This document shows positions 23,563 through 30,892 of a stretch of 30,892 nucleotides of DNA, piece after piece (positions within the stretch are counted from its first letter, which is position 1; the number at the start of each line of letters is the position of its first letter). Below the pieces are notes generated by a model. That model was not told the origin of the DNA. It saw nothing but the letters and a program-made list of their open reading frames with translations, and did no database searches. Both the position numbers and the translations under genes were made by a program. Origin of the DNA: Bacilli bacterium (GTDB taxonomy: Bacteria; Bacillota_I; Bacilli_A; RF39; UBA660); assembly GCA_016302505.1 (NCBI GenBank), contig JAEDNL010000010.1, positions 1 to 30,892 of the forward strand, given 5' to 3'.

Positions 23563-24528
23563 CTAATTTAATGATGAAATTAATTCATCTTTTTTCATAG
23601 TTGAATATCCAGAAATACCTTTTTCTTTAGCTAGTTTTTTAAGTTCTGATACAGTCATTTTAGAATAATCAACTGTTTCTTTTTTAGTTTCTTTTTTTGT
23701 TTCTTTTTTTGTTTCTTTTTTAGTTTCTTGTTTTACTTCTTTCTTTTCTTCTTTAAAATCATCAAATTCAACTACTTTAGTTTCAACTTTGATTTCTTTT
23801 TGAGGTTTTGTAGAAACTTCATTTTCTGATACAAAATCTAAAAGTTCAAGACCATTAGCTTCGCATACAGCATTAGCTAAAACACCAAGAACAACTTTAA
23901 CACTTCTTACAGCGTCATCATTAGCTGGGATTGGAAAGTCAACATCATCTGGATCACAGTTAGTATCAACAATACCAAATACTGGAATATGAAGTTTTCT
24001 TGCCTCTCTAATAGCATTAATTTCTACTCTTGGATCTACTACTATAATAGCTTTTGGTAATTTGTCCATATCTCTTACACCAGATAGAAGTTTATTTAAT
24101 TTGTCATATTCTTTTTGAATTTTAGCAACTTCTTTTTTAGGTAATAATTCAAATTTACCACTTTCTTCCATTTTTTCAATTTCGATTAGTCTTTTAACTC
24201 TATCTCTAATTGTTCTAAAATTAGTTAAAGTTCCTCCTAACCATCTTTCTGTTACATAAAAACTATTACATCTTGTTGCTTCTTCGATACTAGCTTCTTT
24301 AGCTTGTTTCTTAGTACCAACAAATAGAACCTTACCACCATTTTCACATGCTTTAAGAAGTTCAGCGTAAGCTTCTTCTATTTTTTCAACAGTTTTTTGT
24401 AAATCTATAATATGTATGTCATCTCTAGTTGTAAATATGAACTCCTTCATTTTAGGATTCCATCTTTTAGCCTGATGTCCAAAATGTACACCTGCTTCTA
24501 ATAAGTAACTTTTTGCGATTACTGTCAT
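23563..24528 (-). CDS. rpsB: 30S ribosomal protein S2 with C-terminal extension
   Basis: 321 aa, against ~230-250 for typical bacterial S2. The normal S2 fold fills residues 1-~232 (LLEAGVHFGHQAKRWNPKM, LGGTLTNFRTI, VDPRVEINAIREA, GIVDTNCDPDDVDFPIPAND). After it come an acidic/basic linker, five ET units with Lys pairs (KKET repeat, ~267-285), and a short helical domain, DYSKMTVSELKKLAKEKGI then STMKKDELISSL, that looks like the Rho N-terminal/SAP fold. Such a domain often binds nucleic acid, so the tail may add an RNA contact. The repeat is encoded by five 12-bp direct repeats. SD AAGGAAGGG. First gene of rpsB-tsf. Confidence 0.95.
   Translation of the reverse strand: MTVIAKSYLLEAGVHFGHQAKRWNPKMKEFIFTTRDDIHIIDLQKTVEKIEEAYAELLKACENGGKVLFVGTKKQAKEASIEEATRCNSFYVTERWLGGTLTNFRTIRDRVKRLIEIEKMEESGKFELLPKKEVAKIQKEYDKLNKLLSGVRDMDKLPKAIIVVDPRVEINAIREARKLHIPVFGIVDTNCDPDDVDFPIPANDDAVRSVKVVLGVLANAVCEANGLELLDFVSENEVSTKPQKEIKVETKVVEFDDFKEEKKEVKQETKKETKKETKKETKKETVDYSKMTVSELKKLAKEKGISGYSTMKKDELISSLN
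23675..23734 (-). repeat. 12-bp tandem repeat encoding the KKET linker of S2
   Basis: Units beginning GTTTCT (plus strand) recur exactly every 12 bases at 23675, 23687, 23699, 23711 and 23723. The period is a multiple of three, so copy-number change would keep the frame. Confidence 0.85.
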
Positions 24529-24640
24529 AAAATACCCTTCCTTTCGTTAATTCTTCTGCTTATCTTTTAATTAATATTCACTTTTATTAAGCACTAGAAT
24601 ATTAAATCAATAAGCATGTCTTTTTTCTTAAAGCGTACTT

Positions 24641-24649
24641 ATTTTATCA
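24641..24649 (-). promoter_or_regulatory. Extended -10 promoter of rpsB-tsf
   Basis: TGATAAAAT on the minus strand; a T-run lies at the -35 position. The predicted leader is ~105 nt, and AATAAGTA can pair with TGCTTATT near its 5' end. This could be an S2 autoregulatory leader, but I cannot show that. Confidence 0.45.
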
Positions 24650-24660
24650 TAAATTTATTC

Positions 24661-24698
24661 AAAAAAAAAGAGTTTTACTTAAAATACTTAAGCAAAAC
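24661..24698 (-). terminator. Intrinsic terminator of the two-helix secreted protein gene
   Basis: Stem GTTTTGCTTAA / TTAAGTAAAAC (11 bp with one G-U pair) followed by TCTTTTTTTTT. The stop codon is inside the first arm. Confidence 0.85.
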
Positions 24699-25065
24699 AT
24701 GATAAATCATATCCAAATAAATTACCAATTGCTATAATTAATGTTGGAAGTAAAATTATTAACACTAAAACTATTGCTAGAGTTATAAGCTTTTTTTCAG
24801 ATTTTTTTAAAGCATCAGCATCTTTAGCAATAACAGCAGGAAGTAAAATAATCATAGCATTTACTATAGCAATAATACTAGCACCTACTCTTAGTGTACT
24901 AAAAATAAATGATATTATTTTAATTAGATTAGTACCTAAGAGTTCTTTACAATTAACAATATCTTGTGTAATAGTTGGGCCATCTAATGTAGGTGTAGTT
25001 GCATAAACAAAAAACGGCATAAATAACATAAATATAAATAATACTTTAAAAATCTTTTTATTCAT
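24688..25065 (-). CDS. Small secreted two-helix membrane protein (TrbC/VirB2-like layout)
   Basis: 125 aa. Signal peptide (1-22, cleavage near VYA/TT), a short extracellular part with C39, then two hydrophobic helices (~48-80 and ~92-114) joined by a charged loop (KDADALKKSEKK), and a C-terminal Cys (DLSCF). This layout is that of TrbC/VirB2 pilins and of small subunits in related membrane systems, but the sequence match is only by topology. No secretion or conjugation genes lie nearby. SD AAGGAGT; single gene with its own promoter and strong terminator, which suggests decent expression. Confidence 0.6.
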   Translation of the reverse strand: MNKKIFKVLFIFMLFMPFFVYATTPTLDGPTITQDIVNCKELLGTNLIKIISFIFSTLRVGASIIAIVNAMIILLPAVIAKDADALKKSEKKLITLAIVLVLIILLPTLIIAIGNLFGYDLSCFA

Positions 25066-25088
25066 AATACTCCTTCACAACGCATGAT

Positions 25089-25097
25089 ATTATACCA
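25089..25097 (-). promoter_or_regulatory. Extended -10 promoter of the two-helix protein gene
   Basis: TGGTATAAT on the minus strand (-10 at 25094-25089), weak T-rich -35. Confidence 0.55.
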
Positions 25098-25174
25098 CAA
25101 AAGTATAAAAAAGAAAAGTAAATTACTTTACATATTAAAACTATTTAAATATTTTAAATTGATTATAAATATAG

Positions 25175-25180
25175 TATAAT
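25175..25180 (+). promoter_or_regulatory. -10 element of recU-PBP1A
   Basis: TATAAT with no clear -35; the predicted start near 25187 falls on GGTGA, giving the same GGTGATTTTATG leader as the SDR gene. Confidence 0.5.
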
Positions 25181-25195
25181 AGAATTGGTGATTTT

Positions 25196-25729
25196 ATGGA
25201 AAAAATCTCATATAAAAATAGAGGTATGTTTCTTGAAAATCTAATTAATGATTCTAATATTTATTACAATAGTATAGATAAGGCATTAATATATAAGAAA
25301 CCTACTCCTATTAAAGTATTAAATGTAAGCTATCCAAATAATAAATCACATTTAATAGATAAAGCGGTATACTCAAGTATATCTACTCTTGATTATAATG
25401 GTATATATAAAGGAAAATATATTGAATTTGATGCTAAGGAATGTAAAAACAAAACATCATTTCCTTTATCAAATATCAAAGATCATCAAATAGAACATAT
25501 TAAAAAAGTAATAAAACAAAAAGGTATTGTTTTTTTAATAATAATGATGAATGATAAATTTTATCTATTAAAAGGTGAAGATTTAATAGACTACATTAAT
25601 TCTAATGAAAGAAAATCTATTGAATATGATTATATTGTAAAGAATGCTTATATCATAAAAGAAAGTTATATTCCTAGATTGAAATATTTAGATACTGTAG
25701 ACATTGCTTACTTTAAGGAGGAAGTATGA
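25196..25729 (+). CDS. recU: Holliday junction resolvase RecU
   Basis: 177 aa. Cuts four-way junctions in recombinational repair and chromosome segregation of Firmicutes. The family signature NRGMFLE (8-14), ALIYKKPTPIKV, STLDYNGIYKGKYIEF (63-78), FPLSNIKDHQ and a late YLLKGEDL are in order. Active-site positions appear as D66, D79 and K81; D79 replaces the usual Glu (FEAKE reads FDAKE), a conservative swap. It overlaps the PBP gene by 4 nt (ATGA), the recU-ponA operon known from B. subtilis. Confidence 0.94.
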   Translation: MEKISYKNRGMFLENLINDSNIYYNSIDKALIYKKPTPIKVLNVSYPNNKSHLIDKAVYSSISTLDYNGIYKGKYIEFDAKECKNKTSFPLSNIKDHQIEHIKKVIKQKGIVFLIIMMNDKFYLLKGEDLIDYINSNERKSIEYDYIVKNAYIIKESYIPRLKYLDTVDIAYFKEEV

Positions 25730-28587
25730 AAAAAATAAACTTCAAAAAAATTAAAAAGAATATAAAAGGAAGGATTAATGATTTTAAAGTGAAAAGAAGG
25801 AAAAATAATAATAATGATACTTTAGTCACAAAAGCAAAAAAAAGAAGAAATAAAAATAGATTTTGGTATTGGTTTACTATAATTCTAATATCTTTTGCAA
25901 TAATAATATTAATTGGTGGAATTGCATTTTGTGCTTATATAGTTTCCTCTGCTCCTGAGTTTGATGAACAACAAATGTTTGAAAAAGAAGTTAGTAGAAT
26001 ATTTGATTCCAAAGGTGATTTAATTACAACTTTAGGTGCTGAGCAAAGAGAAAAATTAACTTATGATGAAATACCTGAAGTATTAATAGATGCTATTATC
26101 GCAACTGAAGACTCAAGATTCTTTAAACATAATGGATTTGATGCACCTAGATTTTTAAAAGCATCCATATCACAAGTTCTTGGTCGAGGTGGTGGTGGTG
26201 CTAGTACACTTACTATGCAACTTTCAAAATTAGCATTCACAGATACTGTAGATACAGGTATACAAGGTATAATAAGAAAGTTTACAGATATTTATATGTC
26301 AGTATTCAAAATAGAAAAGAATTTAACAAAAGAAGAAATAATTGAATATTATGTAAATATTCCATGCTTAGGTGGTAATAACTATGGTGTTGAACAAGCA
26401 AGTCAATATTACTTTGGTAAATCTGCTAAAGATTTAAATTTAGTAGAAGCCGCAATGATCGCAGGGCTTTACCAATCACCAAATGGTTATAATCCATATT
26501 ATAATCCTAACGATGGAAATGCTCGTAAAAATACTGTTCTATATCTAATGAAAAGACATGGTTATATAACTGAGGCAGAATACAAAGCAGGAACAAGTGT
26601 TAAGATAAAAGATTTCTTAGCAGAAAATAAAACATCCGGAAGTGAATATCAAGGATTTATAGATACAGTTGTTCAAGAAGTAGAAGATAAAACAGGAAGT
26701 AATCCATATAATACACCTATGGATATATATACAACAATGGTTAAATCAAAACAAGATGTAATAAACAATTTCTATAAAACATGGAAATTTAAAGATGATA
26801 AAATAGAAGTAGGAATCGGAGTTATTGATAATAATACAGGTGCTATAATAGCCGTTGGGGCTGGACGTGATAAATCAAGTGCAATGACTCTTAATGTAGC
26901 TACATTCCACGGACAAACTAAAAGAATGCCTGGTTCAACTATTAAACCAATATTAGATTATGGACCAGCTATTGAATATGAAAACTTAAGTACATATGGA
27001 CCATTTATAGATGAAAAAACTAAATACGGTAGTGGTTATATGAGAAACTTCAATGGTAGTTATAAAGGATTTATGACTATGAGAGATTGTTTAAAGAATT
27101 CAATAAATACATGTGCACTTCAAGCATTTAGAATGACTACTAATGAACAAAAGAAAGAATTTGCATCAAACTTAGGAATTACATTTAGTGAAGAAGTATT
27201 ACCAGAGAGCTATGCAATAGGTGCATTTAATGGAGTAAGTCCAGTACAATTAGCCTCTGCATATAGTGCTTTTGGTAATGGTGGATATTACACTTCTCCA
27301 TATTCATATACAAAGATTGTTTATCGTGATTCAGGAGAAACAATTAATCAAGAAGTAAATAGAAAAAAAATAATGAAAGAACAAACAGCCTATATAATTG
27401 CTAATATATTAACAGGAGCTACAACATCAAGAGTTAAAGTATCTGGAACACAAGTAGCAACTAAAACAGGTACTACTTCATATGATACAACTTACTTAAA
27501 GAAATTTGGTCTTACAAGCTCAGTTATACCAGATGCATGGACATCAAGCTTCACAACTGATTATGCTATTGCTATATGGTATGGATATGTAGAAGGCCTA
27601 AATAGTGAAACTGTTAAAAATAAATATTATTTAAAAAATGCTCATGCTTCAAGTGAAAGACTTAAAATTCAAGCAGCAATATGTAATAATATATATGAAA
27701 AAAATTCTAAATTTAAAAATCCAGGTGGAATTACTCAAGCAGAAGTTGAACTTGAAACTATACCTGCAGATTCCCCAAGTTCTTATACACCAAGTAAACT
27801 TAAAGGAACATTTATGTTTATAAGCGGTACTGAACCATCAGAAGTATCAAATAGATTTAGTCAACTTGAAAATCCAACTAACTTAACTGTAAGAAAAGGT
27901 ATTGGAAATATAACACTTTCTTGGACAAGTCCAGGAACACCTGATGCTATTGATAATACATACTTAACTAATTATTTTACAAAAGGTTATACTGATTGGG
28001 CAGAAGATTATTTAAAAAAACGACTTTCATATAATAAAAGTAATATCGGTAATTTTGGTTTTGCAATATACTTAACTAATGGAAATACTACTAAATATAT
28101 AGGCTGGACGCAAGATACTACATATACTATTGATTTAAGTCAATATATTGGATACACTGGTGCTACTATAAAAAGTACATATTCAATATTTAAATCAAAT
28201 GCATCAAGTGGTGCAAGTGTTTCATTCAATGATGGTAGTAGTACTCCTGATAATAAACCTAATACTCCAGATAATTCATCTTCAAACAGTTCTGATTATG
28301 ATGTTAAATTAAATGGTCTTACCTCTTCAATAAAACAAGGAAGTACTTATAATCCACTTGGTATATCAGCTATAGAGTATATTAAATATAATAAAGAAAA
28401 CATTAAATCAGAAGTAAATAACTTATCAATAAGTATAACTTCAGCAAAAAAGTTATCAGGAAATTCAATATCAATAAAAAACATAACTGATGAAAAAGGA
28501 AGCTATAAAATTGACTATAAAGTTACATTCAGTTATAAAGGAAATAATATAACAAAAACATTTATTCAAAATATTGTAGTATATTAA
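25726..28587 (+). CDS. ponA: Class A penicillin-binding protein (PBP1A/PonA)
   Basis: 953 aa bifunctional wall synthase. A very basic cytoplasmic tail (1-45) and one membrane helix (~46-70) precede the glycosyltransferase domain with E128 in ATEDSRFFKHNG, GGGGASTLTMQL (155-166) and a late motif near 206-222. The transpeptidase has SxxK S404-K407 (STIK), SxN S459-N461 (SIN) and KTG K580-G582. An FN3-like domain (~720-790) and an Asn/Ser/Pro-rich spacer with a last beta domain (~850-953) extend the C-terminus beyond the usual size and may bind wall or surface parts. The Lys-rich start is longer than normal. It follows recU with a 4-nt overlap and SD AAGGAGGAAG. Confidence 0.95.
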   Translation: MKKINFKKIKKNIKGRINDFKVKRRKNNNNDTLVTKAKKRRNKNRFWYWFTIILISFAIIILIGGIAFCAYIVSSAPEFDEQQMFEKEVSRIFDSKGDLITTLGAEQREKLTYDEIPEVLIDAIIATEDSRFFKHNGFDAPRFLKASISQVLGRGGGGASTLTMQLSKLAFTDTVDTGIQGIIRKFTDIYMSVFKIEKNLTKEEIIEYYVNIPCLGGNNYGVEQASQYYFGKSAKDLNLVEAAMIAGLYQSPNGYNPYYNPNDGNARKNTVLYLMKRHGYITEAEYKAGTSVKIKDFLAENKTSGSEYQGFIDTVVQEVEDKTGSNPYNTPMDIYTTMVKSKQDVINNFYKTWKFKDDKIEVGIGVIDNNTGAIIAVGAGRDKSSAMTLNVATFHGQTKRMPGSTIKPILDYGPAIEYENLSTYGPFIDEKTKYGSGYMRNFNGSYKGFMTMRDCLKNSINTCALQAFRMTTNEQKKEFASNLGITFSEEVLPESYAIGAFNGVSPVQLASAYSAFGNGGYYTSPYSYTKIVYRDSGETINQEVNRKKIMKEQTAYIIANILTGATTSRVKVSGTQVATKTGTTSYDTTYLKKFGLTSSVIPDAWTSSFTTDYAIAIWYGYVEGLNSETVKNKYYLKNAHASSERLKIQAAICNNIYEKNSKFKNPGGITQAEVELETIPADSPSSYTPSKLKGTFMFISGTEPSEVSNRFSQLENPTNLTVRKGIGNITLSWTSPGTPDAIDNTYLTNYFTKGYTDWAEDYLKKRLSYNKSNIGNFGFAIYLTNGNTTKYIGWTQDTTYTIDLSQYIGYTGATIKSTYSIFKSNASSGASVSFNDGSSTPDNKPNTPDNSSSNSSDYDVKLNGLTSSIKQGSTYNPLGISAIEYIKYNKENIKSEVNNLSISITSAKKLSGNSISIKNITDEKGSYKIDYKVTFSYKGNNITKTFIQNIVVY

Positions 28588-28613
28588 AAGAATGTTCATT
28601 GAACATTTTTTTC
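28588..28613. terminator. Bidirectional terminator between PBP1A and nth
   Basis: Inverted repeat AATGTTCA / TGAACATT, then TTTTTTTC on the plus strand and TCTTTTAA on the minus strand. The nth stop codon (28596-28598) is within it. Confidence 0.65.
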
Positions 28614-29213
28614 TTTGCATATATTTTTTAAATTACATTGTTCACACTTAGGGTTCTTACTAGTACATATATATCTACCAAATAAGACAAGTTGAGAGTT
28701 TACTCTATTATATTCACTTTCTTTAAAATATTTTTTAAGTTTTTTTTCAGTACTTAATACATCATCAGTTAAATTTGTAATACCAAATCTATAAGCCAGT
28801 CTATAAACATGAGTATCTACTGCAAAAGAAGGTAAATTATATAGCTCTGCAAGTACTACAGAAGCAGTTTTTCTACCCACTCCAGGCAATGATTCTAAAA
28901 AGTCTCTATCACATGGAACATATCCAATATCTTTTAAAATAGAAACAATCTTTTTAAAATTTTTACTCTTAACATTATGAAAACCTATTCTATATATATA
29001 TGATGATATATCAGTTTCATTTAAAGTGTCTAACTTTTCTAATGTATTATATTTTTTATATAACTCTTTAGTTGCAATATTTACACTCTTATCCGTTGTT
29101 TGAGCAGATAACATAACAGAAAGTAAAAGTTCATAATCATTAGTATATTCAAGTTCACATTTAGGATTATTAAAATGTCTATCTAATTCATTTATTATTA
29201 ATTCCCTATTCAT
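28596..29213 (-). CDS. nth: Endonuclease III
   Basis: 205 aa DNA glycosylase/AP lyase for oxidised pyrimidines. The HhH motif LPGVGRKTASVVL carries the catalytic Lys; the catalytic Asp is in AVDTHVYR. The [4Fe-4S] loop C-X6-C-X2-C-X5-C (CTSKNPKCEQCNLKNIC) is intact. I start it at the ATG at 29213, which overlaps the dnaD stop by 8 nt (ATGAATAG); upstream in-frame ATGs to 29237 would add residues outside the family. No SD is seen, so it depends on dnaD translation. Confidence 0.96.
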   Translation of the reverse strand: MNRELIINELDRHFNNPKCELEYTNDYELLLSVMLSAQTTDKSVNIATKELYKKYNTLEKLDTLNETDISSYIYRIGFHNVKSKNFKKIVSILKDIGYVPCDRDFLESLPGVGRKTASVVLAELYNLPSFAVDTHVYRLAYRFGITNLTDDVLSTEKKLKKYFKESEYNRVNSQLVLFGRYICTSKNPKCEQCNLKNICKEKNVQ

Positions 29214-29799
29214 TATCATCAAGCCAATCATAATCAAATAAATCTTCTAAAGTTTCCTTTTTTTTAATCTGTTTAACATTATTTTTAGACCATTCATAGA
29301 TTATTTTATCAATATACTTAAAATTAGTCACACCATTTAAAATAGCTTCTTTTAATGCTTTTTTAATAGTATCCTCATCAATACCTTTTTCTATCCATTT
29401 ATTAATAATTTCATATTCAAAAGAAGATAATGTCCTACCAAGTTCCTGTTCAAATAAAGAATATATATCACCAGTATTATCATCTGTTTTTTTGTTAAGA
29501 GCAAGCCTATCATAAAAAGGATCTAACTTAATCATCTCAATAATATTACCATTTTTATTTTTAACATCCATCTCAATATATTTTTTATTTATGAGACTAT
29601 TAAAAGTATTAAACACTACTTCCTCTTCAAAACCAAGTTTATCTTTAATATCATCTGTATTAAGTTCACATGAAATATTAATAAAATATAATATAAGTAA
29701 AAACTCATCTAAAGAAATATCAAGTGATTTAATACACTTAATAATATTGCAATTGATAACAAAGTCTTTACTTTTAAATATATTTCTTAAATCACCCAT
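29206..29799 (-). CDS. dnaD: DnaD replication initiation protein
   Basis: 197 aa. Helps load the replicative helicase with DnaB and DnaI in low-GC Gram-positives. The N-terminal ~100 residues form a winged helix (LDEFLLILYFINISCELNTDDIK...). The C-terminal DnaB_2 domain (~110-172) has the typical FEQELGRTLSSFEYEII..W and the YIDKIIYEW motif. An acidic C-terminus (DLFDYDWLDDNE) follows. SD AAAGGAAA; overlaps cca by 8 nt and nth by 8 nt, so cca-dnaD-nth is one unit. Confidence 0.92.
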   Translation of the reverse strand: MGDLRNIFKSKDFVINCNIIKCIKSLDISLDEFLLILYFINISCELNTDDIKDKLGFEEEVVFNTFNSLINKKYIEMDVKNKNGNIIEMIKLDPFYDRLALNKKTDDNTGDIYSLFEQELGRTLSSFEYEIINKWIEKGIDEDTIKKALKEAILNGVTNFKYIDKIIYEWSKNNVKQIKKKETLEDLFDYDWLDDNE

Positions 29800-30850
29800 A
29801 TTTTTTTCCTTTCAAATAATTAATTATATCTATTCTATTATTATTTAGTTCATTATTCAATATTAAAGTTTCAATTTTCTTAAAAACCTCTTTAGATTTA
29901 TTAATACCAACATATTTTCTAATAGTAATCATATCAATATCAATATCTATTATACTATGTATATTATTAAATTCTTTATATGTTTTATATTCCTTATCCA
30001 TATTAAGTATACAAACTACATTATTTATAACTTCATTTCTATAAAGTATAATATCATCAAGTGTAACTTTATAATAGTTGATTAAGTTTTTAATAGACTC
30101 TATAATATCTTTTTCTTCTTTAGTAAAAGGTAAGGTTGTTTCAATTTGTGCCCATACTCCATAAGAATCATATGACTTAATTATTTTATCAAATTTGATT
30201 TTCAAATATTTGGAAAGATTATATTCATTTACTAAATCAAAAAATTTTTTATAATTATTACTTTCAAATATTTTAGTTAACTCTTTTTTAATATATTCAA
30301 GAGGTACTTCATTTAAGTAATATGCTTTGTTTTTTAAAAATTCCTTAATTTCATCATCAAGTTCAAAATCAAGAGTACATGCAAACCTAATAGCTCTTAT
30401 TATTCTAGTTTTATCTTCAAGTAATTTATCTGTAGTATTTCCTACTACTCTTATAATTTTATAATTTAAATCTTTTTTAGAATTTAATAAGTCTATAAAT
30501 TTGTTATCTTTATCAAGAGCAAAAGTATTAATAGTAAAATCTCTTCTTAACAAATCTTCTTTTAAAGAACTAGCAACTTCTAATTTAATAGGTTTATTCT
30601 TCTTATATTCAAGTTCATGTCTATATGTTGTAATATCATAGTGATATTTCCCTTTAGTTAAATGATATGAATAATACTCTTTATTATATGTCCCTTCATT
30701 TCCAAATATATTAATTATTTCATCAATTTTAGCATTAGTGCATATATCTATATCATATGAAGTCATACCAAGTAAGTAGTCACGAACATAACCACCTACT
30801 ATAAAACACTCATATCCTTTTTCAACTATTCTATCTATAACATCTTTCAT
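29792..30850 (-). CDS. cca: CCA tRNA nucleotidyltransferase
   Basis: 352 aa from the ATG at 30850; an in-frame ATG at 30874 is less likely because the nucleotidyltransferase core begins right after MKDVIDRIVEKG. Class II CCA-adding enzyme: GGYVRDYLLG, DIDI for the metal Asps, RRDFTINTFALD, and RIIRAIRFACTLDF mark the head and neck. It completes or repairs tRNA 3' ends. No usual SD is seen; a possible extended -10 (TGGTATCAT) just upstream would place the start of transcription at or next to the ATG. Followed by dnaD with an 8-nt overlap. Confidence 0.94.
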   Translation of the reverse strand: MKDVIDRIVEKGYECFIVGGYVRDYLLGMTSYDIDICTNAKIDEIINIFGNEGTYNKEYYSYHLTKGKYHYDITTYRHELEYKKNKPIKLEVASSLKEDLLRRDFTINTFALDKDNKFIDLLNSKKDLNYKIIRVVGNTTDKLLEDKTRIIRAIRFACTLDFELDDEIKEFLKNKAYYLNEVPLEYIKKELTKIFESNNYKKFFDLVNEYNLSKYLKIKFDKIIKSYDSYGVWAQIETTLPFTKEEKDIIESIKNLINYYKVTLDDIILYRNEVINNVVCILNMDKEYKTYKEFNNIHSIIDIDIDMITIRKYVGINKSKEVFKKIETLILNNELNNNRIDIINYLKGKKYG

Positions 30851-30868
30851 AATTATATGATACCACAA

Positions 30869-30892
30869 AATCAATTAAAAAGAACCATTAAA
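30869..30892 (-). terminator. Probable tail of a terminator, cut by the window edge
   Basis: On the minus strand, TTTAATGGTTCTTTTTAATTG looks like the 3' arm and T-run of an intrinsic terminator whose 5' arm would lie beyond 30892. Its upstream gene is not in the window. Confidence 0.35.

Noticed and set aside
1..30892. Use of a Mycoplasma-like code (UGA as Trp), suggested by the low GC.
   Set aside because: UGA ends several genes (kinase, nth, ylbD) and conserved Trp codons are TGG. Wall and divisome genes are also present.
1..30892. CRISPR arrays, tRNA or rRNA genes, IS elements, prophage.
   Set aside because: Looked for spaced direct repeats, cloverleaf-like ends, transposase or integrase motifs and phage genes; none seen. 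The only short tandem repeat is the S2 KKET tract.

Overview
The window is very AT-rich, gene-dense bacterial chromosome. UGA is used as a stop and Trp is encoded by TGG, so the code is standard (table 11) and not the Mycoplasma code. The set of ylbD/ylbE-type genes, recU with a class A PBP, dnaD-nth, rpsU-yqeY, a Tyr T-box, MurG and FtsQ/DivIB points to a walled, low-GC Bacillota of the Bacilli type. The base composition, compactness, serpin and pilins would suit an uncultured gut lineage (RF39/Erysipelotrichales-like). That placement is inference.

Layout. 1-1.1 kb: membrane histidine kinase (+) converging on a 53-aa Tyr/Pro-rich mini-protein (-). 1.1-4.7 kb (-): consensus promoter, Tyr-type T-box, dUTPase, tyrS, a strong terminator, then a CPBP protease coupled to a metallophosphoesterase-fold protein that has lost several metal ligands. 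4.7-6.9 kb (-): an HTH/metallophosphoesterase fusion followed by two tandem paralogues of unknown function. 6.9-8.2 kb (-): rpmG-efp and an unknown 140-aa gene. 8.2-10.5 kb (+): SDR oxidoreductase, Alr/methionine gamma-lyase-like PLP enzyme, and an 84-aa gene behind a hairpin that masks its Shine-Dalgarno sequence (SD). 10.5-15.2 kb (-): surface and pilus region with an 804-aa InlB-type repeat protein, a possible decayed gene, two related type IV prepilins and endonuclease IV between them. 15.2-20.5 kb (-): plsC - acyl-CoA/ACP synthetase - plsC - murG - ftsQ, then ylbD-ylbE. 20.6-21.3 kb (-): rpsU-yqeY. 21.4-22.6 kb (+): membrane-anchored serpin. 22.7-24.5 kb (-): rpsB-tsf, with an unusual S2 C-terminal extension. 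24.7-25.1 kb (-): small two-helix secreted protein. 25.2-28.6 kb (+): recU-PBP1A. 28.6-30.9 kb (-): cca-dnaD-nth.

Regulation. Many promoters carry an extended -10 (TGnTAnAAT), often so close to the start that the leader is little more than a GGTGA-type SD. Most intrinsic terminators overlap the stop codon of the gene they end. Strongest leads: the Tyr T-box in front of a dUTPase, the serpin with a predicted Met-Ser P1-P1' bond, ribosomal protein S2 with a KKET repeat and Rho_N/SAP-like tail, the degenerate metallophosphoesterase, and the HTH-phosphoesterase/paralogue operon. I saw no tRNA, rRNA, CRISPR array, insertion sequence or prophage.
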